In this document: positions 35,540 through 45,821 of the stretch, piece after piece | How positions within the stretch are numbered: position 1 is the first letter of the stretch | Layout: each line of letters starts with the position of its first letter | From: Puccinellia tenuiflora | Taxonomy: Eukaryota > Streptophyta > Magnoliopsida > Poales > Poaceae | Assembly: GCA_012064385.1 (NCBI GenBank) | Contig: QRDG01000348.1 | Coordinates: 37,989 to 101,988, forward strand | DNA: 64,000 nt | Direction of reading: 5' to 3' | Notes under the pieces: generated by a model | The model's database searches: none | What the model was told of the DNA's origin: nothing | Seen by the model: the letters and a program-made list of their open reading frames with translations, nothing else | Program-made: the position numbers and the translations under genes

Positions 35540-36940
35540 ATGCGAGGGCTGGACCTGGATCACACACCAATCGATCCATCCGAACAAGCGGCCGGAGTCG
35601 TCGTCGGAATGGAGGCCGCCGCCCGATCCCGTGCTTTTCGTCGACTTCGCTGGGGGTCAAAGCGCGCACGCACGGGGGCGGCGTCCAGCAGCAGCCAACA
35701 AGCTCAACAACCGCTGGAGCGCCACGGCGGCTCACTTTCCTCCTCCTCCTGCGTTTCTCTGCCACCACCCGCAGCTGATAATAAGAATGCCCATCCGATT
35801 TGCCGCGCTCGCTTGAGGGACTGGGCTAATCTCTCCGATGGCCCGGCGGGGCTCATCGCCGAGCGCGTCCTCGCCTACGACGTGGCCGGCTACGTCCGCT
35901 TCCGCGCCGTGTGCCGTCCGTGGCGGCGGTGCTCCGTCGACCCGCACGCACACGGTGGTCTAGACCTAGACCGCCGGTTCCATCCCTGGAGGTGGACCAT
36001 GCTCCGGGACGAGCTCGCCGCGCCGGACCGCCGCTGCTTCCTCAACACGTCCACCGGCGAGTGCGTCAAGGTCGACATCCCGGAGCTCGATGATAATCTG
36101 TTGCTCGCCCTCACCCCCGAAGGACTCCTCGTTCTGGTCCTCAACACACACCGCGCCACCGTCCGCCTGCTCAACCCGCTCACCCGCCACCTCACCGAGC
36201 TCCCGCCGCTCACCACGCTGCTGCCCCGAGAGCACCACGACAAGCTTTTGGAGCGGAATTTGTATTTCAGTGGGCAATTCGCAGCGTGGGGCTCGGGCAT
36301 TGCCAACGATGATTCAACGGTGGTGCTCTGCTTCAACAGGCTCGGCATGATCGGCTTGGCTAAGCCTGGGGATGACTCCTGGAAGTTGGTAACATACGGC
36401 AGTGGTAGCATCCCAGCTGGGGCACCTCTGATGTTTGCAGGCCGCTTCTACTGTGTTAAACTTAGTGGTGTCATGGTGCTGGAAATGGGTGCAGATCATC
36501 AACCACCACAGCTTAAGCTGGCTGCCAAGCTAAGTATGCATGTCTCGGCAATGGCGGATAGCGTGCACCTCGTGAACAATTGCGGGGAGCTGATGCTGGT
36601 GCATCGTGTATACGCGCGAAATAAATCAGGGAGGGGCTACAACGCGTATCGAGTGGATCTGGACACCGGGAAACTGGTCCGGGTCAAGAACCTTGGTCGC
36701 GGCGCAAGGCGTGCGGTGTTCATGGGTCGGTATCGCTCTCTTTCGGTGTCGCTAGACGTTTTCCCCTCTGGCTCCATTACCGGTAACACTATCTACTTGA
36801 GCCTTGACCTTCGTGAGAGAGACATGTTAACTGCTGGAGCATATCATCTCTCATCTGGAAGGATCAAACTCCCATGTAGCTCGATGCCACGGCCGCATAC
36901 TCTTGTTGACTGTCTGTCTTTGGCCAATACGGTAAAATAG
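35540..36940 (+). CDS. F-box/DUF295 protein with basic N-terminal extension
   Basis: Uninterrupted frame of 466 residues. The likely start is Met24 (35609, MEAAARSR), which parallels MEPAAAARP of the gene at 42264. A basic, Ser/Gln-rich leader (RRLRWGSKRAR at about 35-45) is followed by the F-box-like segment (LSDGPAGLIAERVLAYDVAGYVRFRAVCRPW, near 98-128) and DUF295 with FLNTSTGE, LLNPLTRHLTELPPL, WGSGIANDDSTVVLCF, FAGRFYC and PSGSITGNTIYLSL. By family it is an SCF adaptor of unknown target; the basic leader could direct it to the nucleus. It lies opposite in strand to the genes at 4051, 11615 and 42264. Its last codons and 3' flank are duplicated just downstream. Confidence 0.87.
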   Translation: MRGLDLDHTPIDPSEQAAGVVVGMEAAARSRAFRRLRWGSKRARTGAASSSSQQAQQPLERHGGSLSSSSCVSLPPPAADNKNAHPICRARLRDWANLSDGPAGLIAERVLAYDVAGYVRFRAVCRPWRRCSVDPHAHGGLDLDRRFHPWRWTMLRDELAAPDRRCFLNTSTGECVKVDIPELDDNLLLALTPEGLLVLVLNTHRATVRLLNPLTRHLTELPPLTTLLPREHHDKLLERNLYFSGQFAAWGSGIANDDSTVVLCFNRLGMIGLAKPGDDSWKLVTYGSGSIPAGAPLMFAGRFYCVKLSGVMVLEMGADHQPPQLKLAAKLSMHVSAMADSVHLVNNCGELMLVHRVYARNKSGRGYNAYRVDLDTGKLVRVKNLGRGARRAVFMGRYRSLSVSLDVFPSGSITGNTIYLSLDLRERDMLTAGAYHLSSGRIKLPCSSMPRPHTLVDCLSLANTVK

Positions 36941-37438
36941 TGCTAAATTTTGCAAGCATGTGTGTACGCTTTGTCCTATTTGGTTAGCTACTATTTGAGT
37001 GTATGTATCTAGCTAGAGTTATGGATGGATCAGCGGTCTTGCTTAATTTGCATTATTGAATCTGTCAAGTTTAATGCACTATAAATAGTACAACCAAAAG
37101 TTCGAACTGATGGAATGACTAGCATGATTTTCGTTCCCGGTCGGTAAATACAGTTACCGAACTGATGGAATGACTAGCATGATTTTAGCTCGATGCCACG
37201 GCCGCATACTCTAGTCGACAGTCTGTCTTTGTCCAATACTGTCGAATAGAGCTAATTCAGCAAGCATGTGTGTACGCTTTATCCTATTTGGTTAGCTACT
37301 ACTCCTATTTGAGTGTATGTATCTAGCTAGAGTTATGGATGGACGAGCGGTCTTGCTTAAATTTGCATTATTGAATCTGCCAAGTTTAATGCACTATAAA
37401 TAGTACAACCAAAAATTCTAACTGATGGAATGACTAGT
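36880..37438. repeat. Tandem duplication of the F-box gene tail and 3' flank
   Basis: The segment starting CTCGATGCCACGGCCGCATA at 36880 recurs at 37189 (offset 309 bp), carrying the last about 20 codons, the stop and about 200 bp of 3' flank. A 28-bp piece (GAACTGATGGAATGACTAGC...) is also repeated at 37104 and 37159. Confidence 0.88.
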
Positions 37439-37868
37439 AGGATTTTGGTTACCGGTAACCGAGTTTTCGGAGCACACTCGGTAAATGTGCTTATCGGCCA
37501 AAAAATCTCAAGATTTTTTGAAAATTTTGAATTTGAACGCCCAAAACTTAGGTAAACATACTGTAGATTAAATCCACGTAATTATGTAAAAAAAGTGGAC
37601 AACAGATTCAAACCTGCGAGACCTCGTGGCTGTACAGGACCGAACTGATGCATACCACTACGCGACTCGCAATTATGTCTAGTTTTAGTTTAAAACCTAA
37701 ATAATTCTTTCCGAGCGAATTTGAATTCAAAATTTGATTTTAAAATTTATCCGGTAACCGTTCGGGATTTCTCGGTTACAGTATTACAGGAAATCCCAAG
37801 CCCCCTCGGGATTTTTTAAAATTCGGGAACCCCTCGGGATTTTTTTAAATTCGGGAACCGAAACCTTG
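37439..37868. mobile_element. 430-bp insertion with 9-bp target duplication and tRNA-like stretch
   Basis: Flanked by ATGACTAGT on both sides (37430-37438 and 37869-37877), with imperfect inverted ends (AGGATTTTGGTTACCG and the inverse of CGGGAACCGAAACCTTG). A 9-bp duplication suggests a Mutator-like MITE. On the minus strand 37670-37597 resembles a tRNA gene (TAGTGGTA box and GGTTTGAATCT box about 40 bp apart), which could instead point to a SINE-related origin. Confidence 0.55.
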
Positions 37869-37877
37869 ATGACTAGT

Positions 37878-38627
37878 CAATCCACATATACCGGAACAGA
37901 ATCCAACAACCATACATACAGACTAGCAGAGGCTGGCGTGGCGGCGTGCCGCGCTAGGTCGACGATGTCACCCATAACTGAGAACAACAGTGACGATATA
38001 TCCCTGTTAAGCGACCGGCGAAAACCCATTTTCTAGTAGGGCCTCTTCATGCTGGTCGTGGGCATTCTGGGCTTCATGATATTTCATTGTTGACTTGGTC
38101 CTTGATCAACCCGATGGGCCTACCTGTGTTCATCTCCCTCGTCAAAAATAAAATAGATAAATGAATAGAAAAAATAAAAAATGAAAAACCAATTTGCCGT
38201 GAGCTATTCTAAGAAAGCTCACGGAATTATCATAGCGGCAAGCAAAAAAAAATTACATCGCTCGGGTGGCACGAAAAATCTCACTACAAAAATAGTTAGG
38301 TCGTCTAGGCGGCACAATCGAGGACGGATGTTCCACCAATTTGCCGTGAGATTTTTCTTCGCGTGAGCGTTGTTTTGCAATGAGATTTTCCTCCAATTTG
38401 CATGAGTATTCTTGATTGCCTCGGTAAAATTAAGACTTTTTTCCTGTGTACGACGAAATGCTCACGCAAATCGCCAGGCATACTTCAAACGGCATGTTTT
38501 ATGTAGTTGGTTAAACTTTGTTAGGACATGTTGGTACAAGGATTTTCTTTACTACAGTGGACAAAACATGTATATATAAACGACAGAGAGTAATTTAACT
38601 AAGAAATATGTTCTTAGTTAATTTACT
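37878..38627. other. Non-coding spacer
   Basis: No gene supported. The phrase CAATTTGCCGTGAG recurs near 38189 and 38337, hinting at a small decayed repeat. Confidence 0.4.
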
Positions 38628-39127
38628 GCTTCCTCAACACATCCACCGGCGAGTGCGTGCAGGTCGACATCCCGGAGCTCAATGACTACCCCCGAGAGCC
38701 TCCTTGTTCTGGCCGACAAGGAGCCGCGCGCTTGAGACGACCCGCTCACCTCGTGAACAATTGCGGGGAGTTGGTTTTTGTTCGCTCTCGCTTGAGACGG
38801 CGAGGGAATATGTTCTTTTGGTCCTTCGACACATATCGCGTGGATTTGGACAACAGGACACTAATCAGGGTCAAGAGCTTGGGCAGCGCAGGGCGTGCGC
38901 TGTTCTTGGGCACTCATTGCTCTCTCGGGGTGTCTTCAGAGGTTTTCGCCTCCGGTTCCATTTGTGCTGACACCATCTACTTGAGCTTTGACATGTATGA
39001 GAGAGTGGTGTTAAAAGTTGAAGCATATAACCTCAAAGATGGAAGCGTCGAACCCCCCAACAGCTTCGTGCCACCACGGCCGCATACTCTTGCTGATTGT
39101 CTATCTCTGGCCAATACTATCAGATGA
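38628..39127 (+). pseudogene. F-box/DUF295 pseudogene with large internal deletion
   Basis: Begins abruptly with the CFLNTSTGECVQVDIPELNDY segment, then jumps after PREP into HLVNNCGELVFVRSRL, YRVDLDNRTLIRVKSLG, FASGSICADTIYLSFDMYERV and PRPHTLADCLSLANTI. The F-box and the middle of DUF295 are missing, yet the remainder (156 codons from 38657) is open to the normal stop. It is the closest relative of the pseudogene at 39584 and is joined to it by duplicated flanks. Confidence 0.85.
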
Positions 39128-39583
39128 ATGAACCTAGCTAGAGTTACGATGCTTAATTTGCATGCTGAGTCCACAAACCATACATACATAGCAAACACGT
39201 TGTTGCATAGTGTGCTACAAAAATCTGTGTACTTGGGACTGAAGCTCTGGATTGGAGGAAATATCAATATGTGTTGCTACCCTTTTTGTTTCTTTATTTA
39301 TTATGCAGCAAGGTGTGTGTGCGATTTGATCTGAGATGTGATCCTATATTTGAGGCGCGACTGAATGCATTGGCTCGAATGGGCTTGTGTCTAGGAGTGC
39401 TAGATTCGCTGGAAAGGATATATCTACCGAATACCGACCACAATAATTGTCCAAAAGTGCTAGAAATACACTGGCTAAATGTACTTCTGTCAAGCTTTAC
39501 AAGCTTTGGACCACCAACGAAACAAGACAAGTTGTATAACGTGCGAAATAAATGTCTAGTACTTCTGTCAAGCTTTACAAGCT
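39128..39583. repeat. Segmental duplication flank, copy 1, with exon-15-like stretch
   Basis: Aligns with 40620-41050 over most of its length (TTAATTTGCATGCTGAGTCC; CCTTTTTGTTTCTTTATTTA). Near 39455-39515 it contains AAGTGCTAGAAATACACTGG and CTTCTGTCAAGCTTTACA, which match exon 15 of the large gene at 23389-23440. A 35-bp part (GTACTTCTGTCAAGCTTTAC...) is repeated at about 39481 and 39558. Confidence 0.7.
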
Positions 39584-40626
39584 TTGGACCACCTACGCTT
39601 CCGCGCCGTGTGCCGTCCGTGGCGGGGATGTTCCGTCGACCCATGCGCACATAGCGGCTTGGACCGCCGATTCCATCCCCGTCGGTGGACCGTGCTCCGG
39701 GATGAGCTCTCCACGCCGCACCGCCGCTGCTTCCTCAACACATCCACCGGCGAGTGCGTGCAGGTCGACATCCCGGAGCTCAATGACTACGAGCTGCTCG
39801 CCCTTACCCCCGAGGGCCTCCTTGTTCTTGCGGACAAGGAGCCGCGCGCCACAACCTTCCGCCTGCTCAACCCGCTCACCCGCCACCTCGTACATCTCCC
39901 GCCGCTCAGCACGCTAGTGCCCTCTAAGGACCACGACGACATCCTTCCTAAGCGTGATGCCCTTTCTTTACAATCATAGTTCAAAGCCTGGGGATCTGGC
40001 ATTGCCAATGATGATTCAACGGCGGTGCTCTGCTTCGACCAACTCAATATTCTTGGGATGGCCAAGCCTGGCGAGGAAGGTTGGACGATGATCTTTCCAT
40101 CACAACCGCACCCATAATGTTTAAAGGCCGCTTCTACTGCCTTGACCTCAATGCTGGTGTCATGGTGCTCGAAACGGGGCCACCAAAGCTTGAGGTGTCT
40201 GCCAAGCTGAATATGCGTGTCAGCGCGATGGCGGATGATTTCCACCTTGTCAACAACTGGGGGGAGTTGATCCTGGTGCACTCTCGGTTGAGAGGGGGAA
40301 AATTTTCAGGTCGGTTCTACGACACATATCGTTTGGATTTGGACAATGGGACAATAATCCCGGTCAAGAGCTTGGGCGTGCATTGTTCTTGGGCACTCAT
40401 TGCTCTCTCTCAGGTGTCTTTAGAGGTTTTCCCCTCCGGCACCATCAGTGCTGACACCATCTACTTGAGTTTTGACATGTATGAGCGAGTGTTGTTACAT
40501 GTTGAAGCATATCATCTCGCAGATGGAACCATCGAACCCCCCCAACAGCTCCGTGCCACCACGACCACGCACACTTGCGGATATTCTATCTTTGGCCAAT
40601 ACTATCAGATGAATGAATCTAGATAG
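39584..40626 (+). pseudogene. F-box/DUF295 pseudogene, 5'-truncated with stop and frameshift
   Basis: Starts inside the F-box (LRFRAVCRPWRGCS) and runs through FLNTSTGECVQVDIPELNDYELLALTPEGLLVLAD to a TAG at 39977-39979. Homology continues as FKAWGSGIANDDSTAVLCF, then shifts frame near 40085 and goes on through GRFYC, LEVSAKLNMRVSAMAD, YRLDLDNGTIIPVKSLG and PSGTISADTIYLSFDMYERV. A further shift near the end destroys the HTL.DCLS tail. Three independent lesions make function unlikely. Confidence 0.87.
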
Positions 40627-41070
40627 TATTATGCTGCTTAATTTGCATGCTGAGTCCACAAACCATACATACATCACAAAAATGTTGTTGCATAGTGTGC
40701 TAAAAAATCTATGTTCTTGAGACTGAAGCTAGATTGGAGAAAATATCAATATACATTGCTATCCTTTTTGTTTCTTTATTTATGCAGCAAGGTGTGTGCA
40801 ATTCGATCGGAGATGTGATCCTATATTTGCTAAAATGGCTCGACTGAATGCATTGGCTCAAATGGGCTTTCTGTCCAAGAGTGCTAGATTTGCTCAAAAT
40901 GATCGACCGAATACTGACCACAGCTTTCCATGAATGCTATGAATACATTGGCTCAATGGGATTTTGTCAAGCTTTACATTTTTGGTCACCTGCGGAACAA
41001 GACAAGTTGTATAATGTGCGAAATCAATGTCTAGTTCACCTTGTCCACAGTTGCAGATCTACGAGGTAGC
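40627..41070. repeat. Segmental duplication flank, copy 2, with exon-15-like stretch
   Basis: Aligns with 39128-39560. Positions 40945-41030 read ATTGGCTCAATGGGATTTTG, CAAGCTTTACATTTTT, then CACCTGCGGAACAAGACAAG, colinear with 23407-23490 of the large gene (exon 15 and adjoining intron). Confidence 0.7.
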
Positions 41071-42263
41071 CTCCGAGCTCGTGTCTAAGGGGGCATGTTG
41101 AGGAAAGTGTTCCGCTGCCGTCTCCTCCTGATGGGTGCTCCGCCGCCGTCTCCTCCGGATGGGTGCTCGCCCGCCATTGCCCCAGAATCACTTAAGAGAG
41201 GTCGGAGGCAAGAGAGTTCTGTATTTTCAGGAAATTCCCACGGGTGGAGAGACGATGATTTTTATCCCGGCTGGGTGTAATTGAAAACACACATAATCGA
41301 GTGCGCGGCGAAGAATACCCGCCTCGGCCGATCCACAGGGTTTGGACAAGGATCCCGTCGCAGGCGGGCGTAACCGAACGAAGCCCTAGTTATTCCCACC
41401 ATGAGAGCAGAGATGGGTCCACCAAGAGCTCTAGCTCGAAGCCTAAGCAAAAGCAATCACACCACCTATCGACTTCAGTTGATCCTCACGGCCTTGCTGG
41501 TTTATGCAACTAGTTGATGGCTGCCTGAGAGGTAGGCCTTGCATCGGTAGGCGACGACACCAGATGTGCAAATTCAGTTTGAGTATTACGTGAGCTTATG
41601 ATCCATCAGGCGATGATGTCAATCAGTCTACATACAGATCCAGTACCACAAAGAATGGCAAAAAGAAATCAAGCATAGATATCCTCATCACATTGGTAAC
41701 AATAATAACCATCCGGTTACCGATCAGGATAACGGCGAACCAGTTTGAAATAAAGGGCTCATCATCCTGACAAAAAAAAAAAAAAAGGAAAAATACAGTG
41801 ACCATCTACTGGTGCGTTGGAACAAAAAGAAATGTAGCTCCATCCGTTCCGCATCATCATTAGTTCCTTACTACCAACTGATTACTCCCAAGAAAAATTA
41901 CTCACAGAGAGACTAAATTATGCTTTTACATCTCAGATTACATAGCTGCCTGTTGGGCATAGCTAAATTGTACAAGCAACTTGCTGTGTAAATAAACAGA
42001 TAAATAATAAGGGTAACAGCATGGACTGATATTTTCTCCAATCCAACTTCAGTCTCAAGCACACAGATTATTTTAGCACAATATGCAACACCAGCACAAA
42101 GACAATGTGCATACATAACTCTAGCTAGCCTTTCATGGCAAGCTCCTATTTTCACCAGACTAGCTTAACACCCTGTATGTATTGCCGATGGATTTAATAT
42201 GCAAAATAAGCAGGACAAGTCATACACCAAATGGGATAAAGAGTAACCATGCATGCTAAATTA
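41071..42263. other. Non-coding spacer ending in F-box 3' flank
   Basis: Positions 41100-41500 are GC-rich without a recognised frame. From about 41935 the sequence resembles the 3' flanks of the other minus-strand F-box genes (ACATAACTCTAGCTAG near 42114). Confidence 0.5.
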
Positions 42264-43775
42264 TCAACAGTCAACAACAGTATTGGACAAGGACAGACAG
42301 TCGACGAGAGTGTGCGGGAGTGGCACCAACCTACACGGGGGTTCGATGGTTCCATCTGCAAGATGATATGCTCCAACGTCTAACAGTCTTCTCTCCGCAA
42401 CATCAAAGCTCAAATAGATGGTGTCCGCACTCAAGGAGCCGGAGGGGAAAGCCTCTAGAGACACCGAGAGAGAGCAATACACGCCCATGAACAGCGCACG
42501 CCCTGCGCCGCCGCCCAAGCTCTTGACCGGGACTAGTGTCCCGGTGTCCAAATCCACTCGATACATTTTGTACCGGCAGCAGAATTTCCCCAATATAAAT
42601 CCACGCTGACGATGCACCAGCATCAGCTCCCCGGAATTGTTCACAAGGTGCACGCTATCCGCCATTGGACAGACACGCATACTCAGCTTGGCAGCCAGCT
42701 TAAGCTGTGGTGGCTGATGCGCACCCGTTTCCAGCACCATGACACCACTGAGGTTAACACAGTAGAAGCGGCCTGCAAACATGAGGGGTGTGGTTGTCAT
42801 CCCATCATCGCAGTATTTTAGCGGCGTCCAGCGGTCGTCTCCAGGCTTAGCCATGCCAATGATGCAGAGGCTGTCGAAGCAGAGCAGCACTGTTGAATCG
42901 TCATTGGCAATGCCGGAGCCCCATGCTCGACAGTAAGAGTGGATTTCATATTCAAATAGCTTGTCGTGATGCTTGGGAGGCAGCAGCGTGGTGAGTGGCG
43001 GGAGGTCAGTGAGTTGGCGGGTGAGCGGGTTGAGCAGGCGGGCGGTACTGCGCTGTGGCTTGTGCACCAGAACGAGGAGGCCCTCGGGGGTAAGGGCGAG
43101 CAGGTCGTGGTCGCGGAGCTCCGGCATATCAACCTTGACACACTCACCGGTGGATGTGTTGAGGAAGCGGCGGCGGCTGTCCGGCGCGGCGAGCTCGTCC
43201 GGGAGCATGGTCCACCTCCAGGGATGGAACCGGCGGTCCAGGCCGTTGTGCGAGCGCGGTTCGATGGAAGCAAGACGCCATGGGCGGCACACAGCGCGGT
43301 AGCGCACATAGTCAGCGACGTCAAATGCGAGGAGGCGGTCGGCGATGAGCCCCGCTGGCCCATCAATAAGATTAGCCCAATCCCTCCTGCGCGAGTGGCA
43401 AATCGGATCGGAATCACAATCATGGTTGCTGCGGTAAACAAGAATGTCTTGAAGCTTCTTCCCGCCCCGGTTGGAGCATGGATCTAGCGTGAGAGGAGGA
43501 TGAGGTCTCAATATAGTCGTCGTCGTCGTCGTCTTCTTCTTGGCCCTGGGACGACGGGGTGAGGAGGGGGTCCGCCTCCTCTTCGCCAAACAAGAACGGG
43601 TTTCAGCTCCGACGACAGCCGGAACAACTTGGATCTGATTTCGACCTTCATTTGCACTCCTCGCTGGGCGCTTCGCGGATGCAGCCGGGGTGACGATCTG
43701 AGCAGCTGCTGCTTCTGCGGCACGACGACTTGGCCGCTTCGTCCGAACGGGCCGCGCGGCGGCGGCGGGTTCCAT
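42264..43775 (-). CDS. F-box/DUF295 protein with long basic N-terminal region
   Basis: Uninterrupted frame of 503 residues from MEPAAAARPVRTKRPSRR. Residues 1-100 are rich in R, K and A with nuclear-localisation-like clusters (KRRRTPSSPRRPRAKKK) followed by a threonine run. The F-box-like segment (LIDGPAGLIADRLLAFDVADYVRYRAVCRPW) lies near 137-167 and the DUF295 domain follows to the end (FLNTSTGE, PEGLLVLV, LLNPLTRQLTDLPPL, WGSGIANDDSTVLLCF, FAGRFYC, PSGSLSADTIYLSF). Role by family is SCF adaptor, target unknown. A tandem relative of the gene at 35540 but on the opposite strand. The threonine run (ACG/ACC repeats, 43516-43536) may be length-variable. Confidence 0.88.
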   Translation of the reverse strand: MEPAAAARPVRTKRPSRRAAEAAAAQIVTPAASAKRPARSANEGRNQIQVVPAVVGAETRSCLAKRRRTPSSPRRPRAKKKTTTTTTILRPHPPLTLDPCSNRGGKKLQDILVYRSNHDCDSDPICHSRRRDWANLIDGPAGLIADRLLAFDVADYVRYRAVCRPWRLASIEPRSHNGLDRRFHPWRWTMLPDELAAPDSRRRFLNTSTGECVKVDMPELRDHDLLALTPEGLLVLVHKPQRSTARLLNPLTRQLTDLPPLTTLLPPKHHDKLFEYEIHSYCRAWGSGIANDDSTVLLCFDSLCIIGMAKPGDDRWTPLKYCDDGMTTTPLMFAGRFYCVNLSGVMVLETGAHQPPQLKLAAKLSMRVCPMADSVHLVNNSGELMLVHRQRGFILGKFCCRYKMYRVDLDTGTLVPVKSLGGGAGRALFMGVYCSLSVSLEAFPSGSLSADTIYLSFDVAERRLLDVGAYHLADGTIEPPCRLVPLPHTLVDCLSLSNTVVDC

Positions 43776-44248
43776 TCCGCGTCCGCCTCGGCCGCCGCGG
43801 AAATGAGGATAGAGTTGGTTCGAGATAGAGGAGAATTGGGGGCGTACGGCCAGTGGGCCTGCCTCTTAGTGAGTAAGTGGGCTGCTTTTTTCGGCTCAAT
43901 CTCGTGCGGTCCGGCCCTCTGGTATATAAAGTAGTACTGGTGTGCCGACTATAATAGGACCCCAGTACATGACGGACTTCTCCTCCAACTCGGATAAGCA
44001 CCTGTTTGTGTCTTTCCAGCTTTTGAGCAGAGGCCTTTTTTTTTTTTACACGGTAATACGATTCTCGTAGATAAATAAAAGATAAGATACAAAGTACGAT
44101 GTTTTCATGTCTTATTGATATAGAGCTCCTTGTCTTATTTGTATCGAAATAGCTTCGTGTACGACGTTTTCATGTACGATTCGCGTACGATGATTCATTC
44201 GTACGACGTTTTTTGTCATTGGCGGTGCCCTCGTATCGTATATATATA
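43776..44248. other. Spacer upstream of the F-box gene
   Basis: Would contain the promoter of the minus-strand gene ending at 42264. The rest is AT-rich with repeated GTACGA words (44095-44210); no gene seen. Confidence 0.5.
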
Positions 44249-45821
44249 GAGTAATTAGCATAAAACCATCACTTTTGTGGTCGAAATTTCCAAAATCCAC
44301 CACTTTACGTTTGCGGGACCGAAAACCACCACTATTCGGATAGTTGTTTGCAATTCACACTAAAAGCGAATTGATAACGAATTGACACTGAATCTGATAA
44401 GTGGGACCGTTCGCCGGGCTGAGTTGGCAGAAATATGCGCAGTATGCTGAGGTGGACGGGACCCACCTGTCATAAAAATAAAAAAATAAAAAATCGGCAA
44501 CATCCTCAGGATTTCTCTCCCATCCCCGTTGACTATATGCGGAGGTGCCCGGGGAGGGTCTTCCCGGCGTCCGGAACGGCCGGTGGCCGGAACGACGGGT
44601 CGTCGCCGGAGATCTCTAGCACGACCGCCGGCGAGCGATGCGTCCAGGTCGCCTCCGCAACCCGAGGCGCGTGTCCAGGCCGGCGCCTCCTGCAGCCGAC
44701 CGCCGCCGGTCCTCCATGGCCTCCGTCCGCGCCTCCCCCGGCGCTGGCGAGCACCGCCGAGGCCCGGCCCTCATCTCCGCCGTGGCCTCTGTCCGTGCCT
44801 CCCCCGGCGCCGATGAGCACCGCCGAGGCCCGGCCCTCATCTCCGCTGTGGCCTCTGTTCGTGCCTCCCCCGGCGCCGACGAGCACCGCCTGGTCCCGGC
44901 CACGCAACCGCGGCCGGAGCTCCCGAATTTCCGTCGCCGCGCTCGCACGCGGCGTACTGCGCCCCCGCGCGTCGTCCGCGCTCGGCGGTCACGCACCGCG
45001 CTGCACCCCTATGCAGTGCGATGCGTCAGTGCCAGCACCAGTAGCGTCTCGGCGAATTCGCAGCGCCTCCTCAGCATCATGTTCGCGCCGTCTTCCGTGG
45101 CCCAGCCGCCACAGTATGCAGAGCGCACTCTTGCCACCAAGCCGCCGTCGCTGTGCCTGGCGACAGACGCCTCATCGTCGCTGTTCTCGGCACCTGCAGC
45201 TCGCGCCGCCGCCGTCCCCATCGCCGCACATGTCCGCCACGGCTTTGCTTCAGAAGGCCGCCCAGATTTCGTTCCCGGAGGGTTCGCTGGCGCAATGGCC
45301 ACCGCAGATCATGGTGCCCTCGAGCTTGCGGCTGCGCCCCCCGAGCTCGCCGTCGCGCCGCGCCGCGCCCCCGATCTCGCCGCCTGCAGCCGCGCCCCCG
45401 ATCTCGCCGCCGTCGTGCCACGCCCCCGAGCTCGCCGTCTGCCGTCGCCGCGTCGCCGAGCTGCTCACGTCGACAATGTGCCCTCGAGCTTGTGGCCGCG
45501 TCGCCTGCCAGGTTGCGCCCCCGTGGTCTCTGTTGACTTTTTTATTTCTAGATTTTTTTAAATTCAGCTGGCATGTGGGACCATGTCCATGTCAGAAAAT
45601 TGACCAGATTTCTTGTTCTTTTTTTTTTATATTGACTCCGTGCCATTTCAGCCTGACGGGTGGGCCCTCCTGTCATAATCTGTGTCAATTCCAGTTTAGA
45701 CGAGTTTTAGTGCGAATTACAAAAAACTTTCCGAATAGTGGTGGATTTTTATCCCGCAAACGAAAAGTGGTGGTTTTTGGTAATCTCAGCAACAAAAGTG
45801 GTGGTTTTATCCTAATTACTC
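44249..45821. mobile_element. Mutator-like element with about 118-bp terminal inverted repeats (Pack-MULE-like)
   Basis: The left end (44249-44366, GAGTAATTAGCATAAAACCA) and right end (45704-45821) are inverted copies with roughly 85 percent agreement by eye. They share CGTTTGCGGGA and CCACCACTATTCGGA. Flanks show a near-matching 9-bp sequence (ATATATATA at 44240-44248, GTATATATA at 45822-45830), ambiguous because it is low-complexity. The interior is very GC-rich and carries long overlapping frames on both strands but no transposase, as expected of a Pack-MULE with captured sequence. Confidence 0.78.

Noticed and set aside
41096..41116. TTGAGGAAAGTGTTCCG similar to 23318 in an intron of the large gene
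   Set aside because: Only about 17 bp, and out of order relative to the longer exon-15-like match, so chance cannot be excluded.
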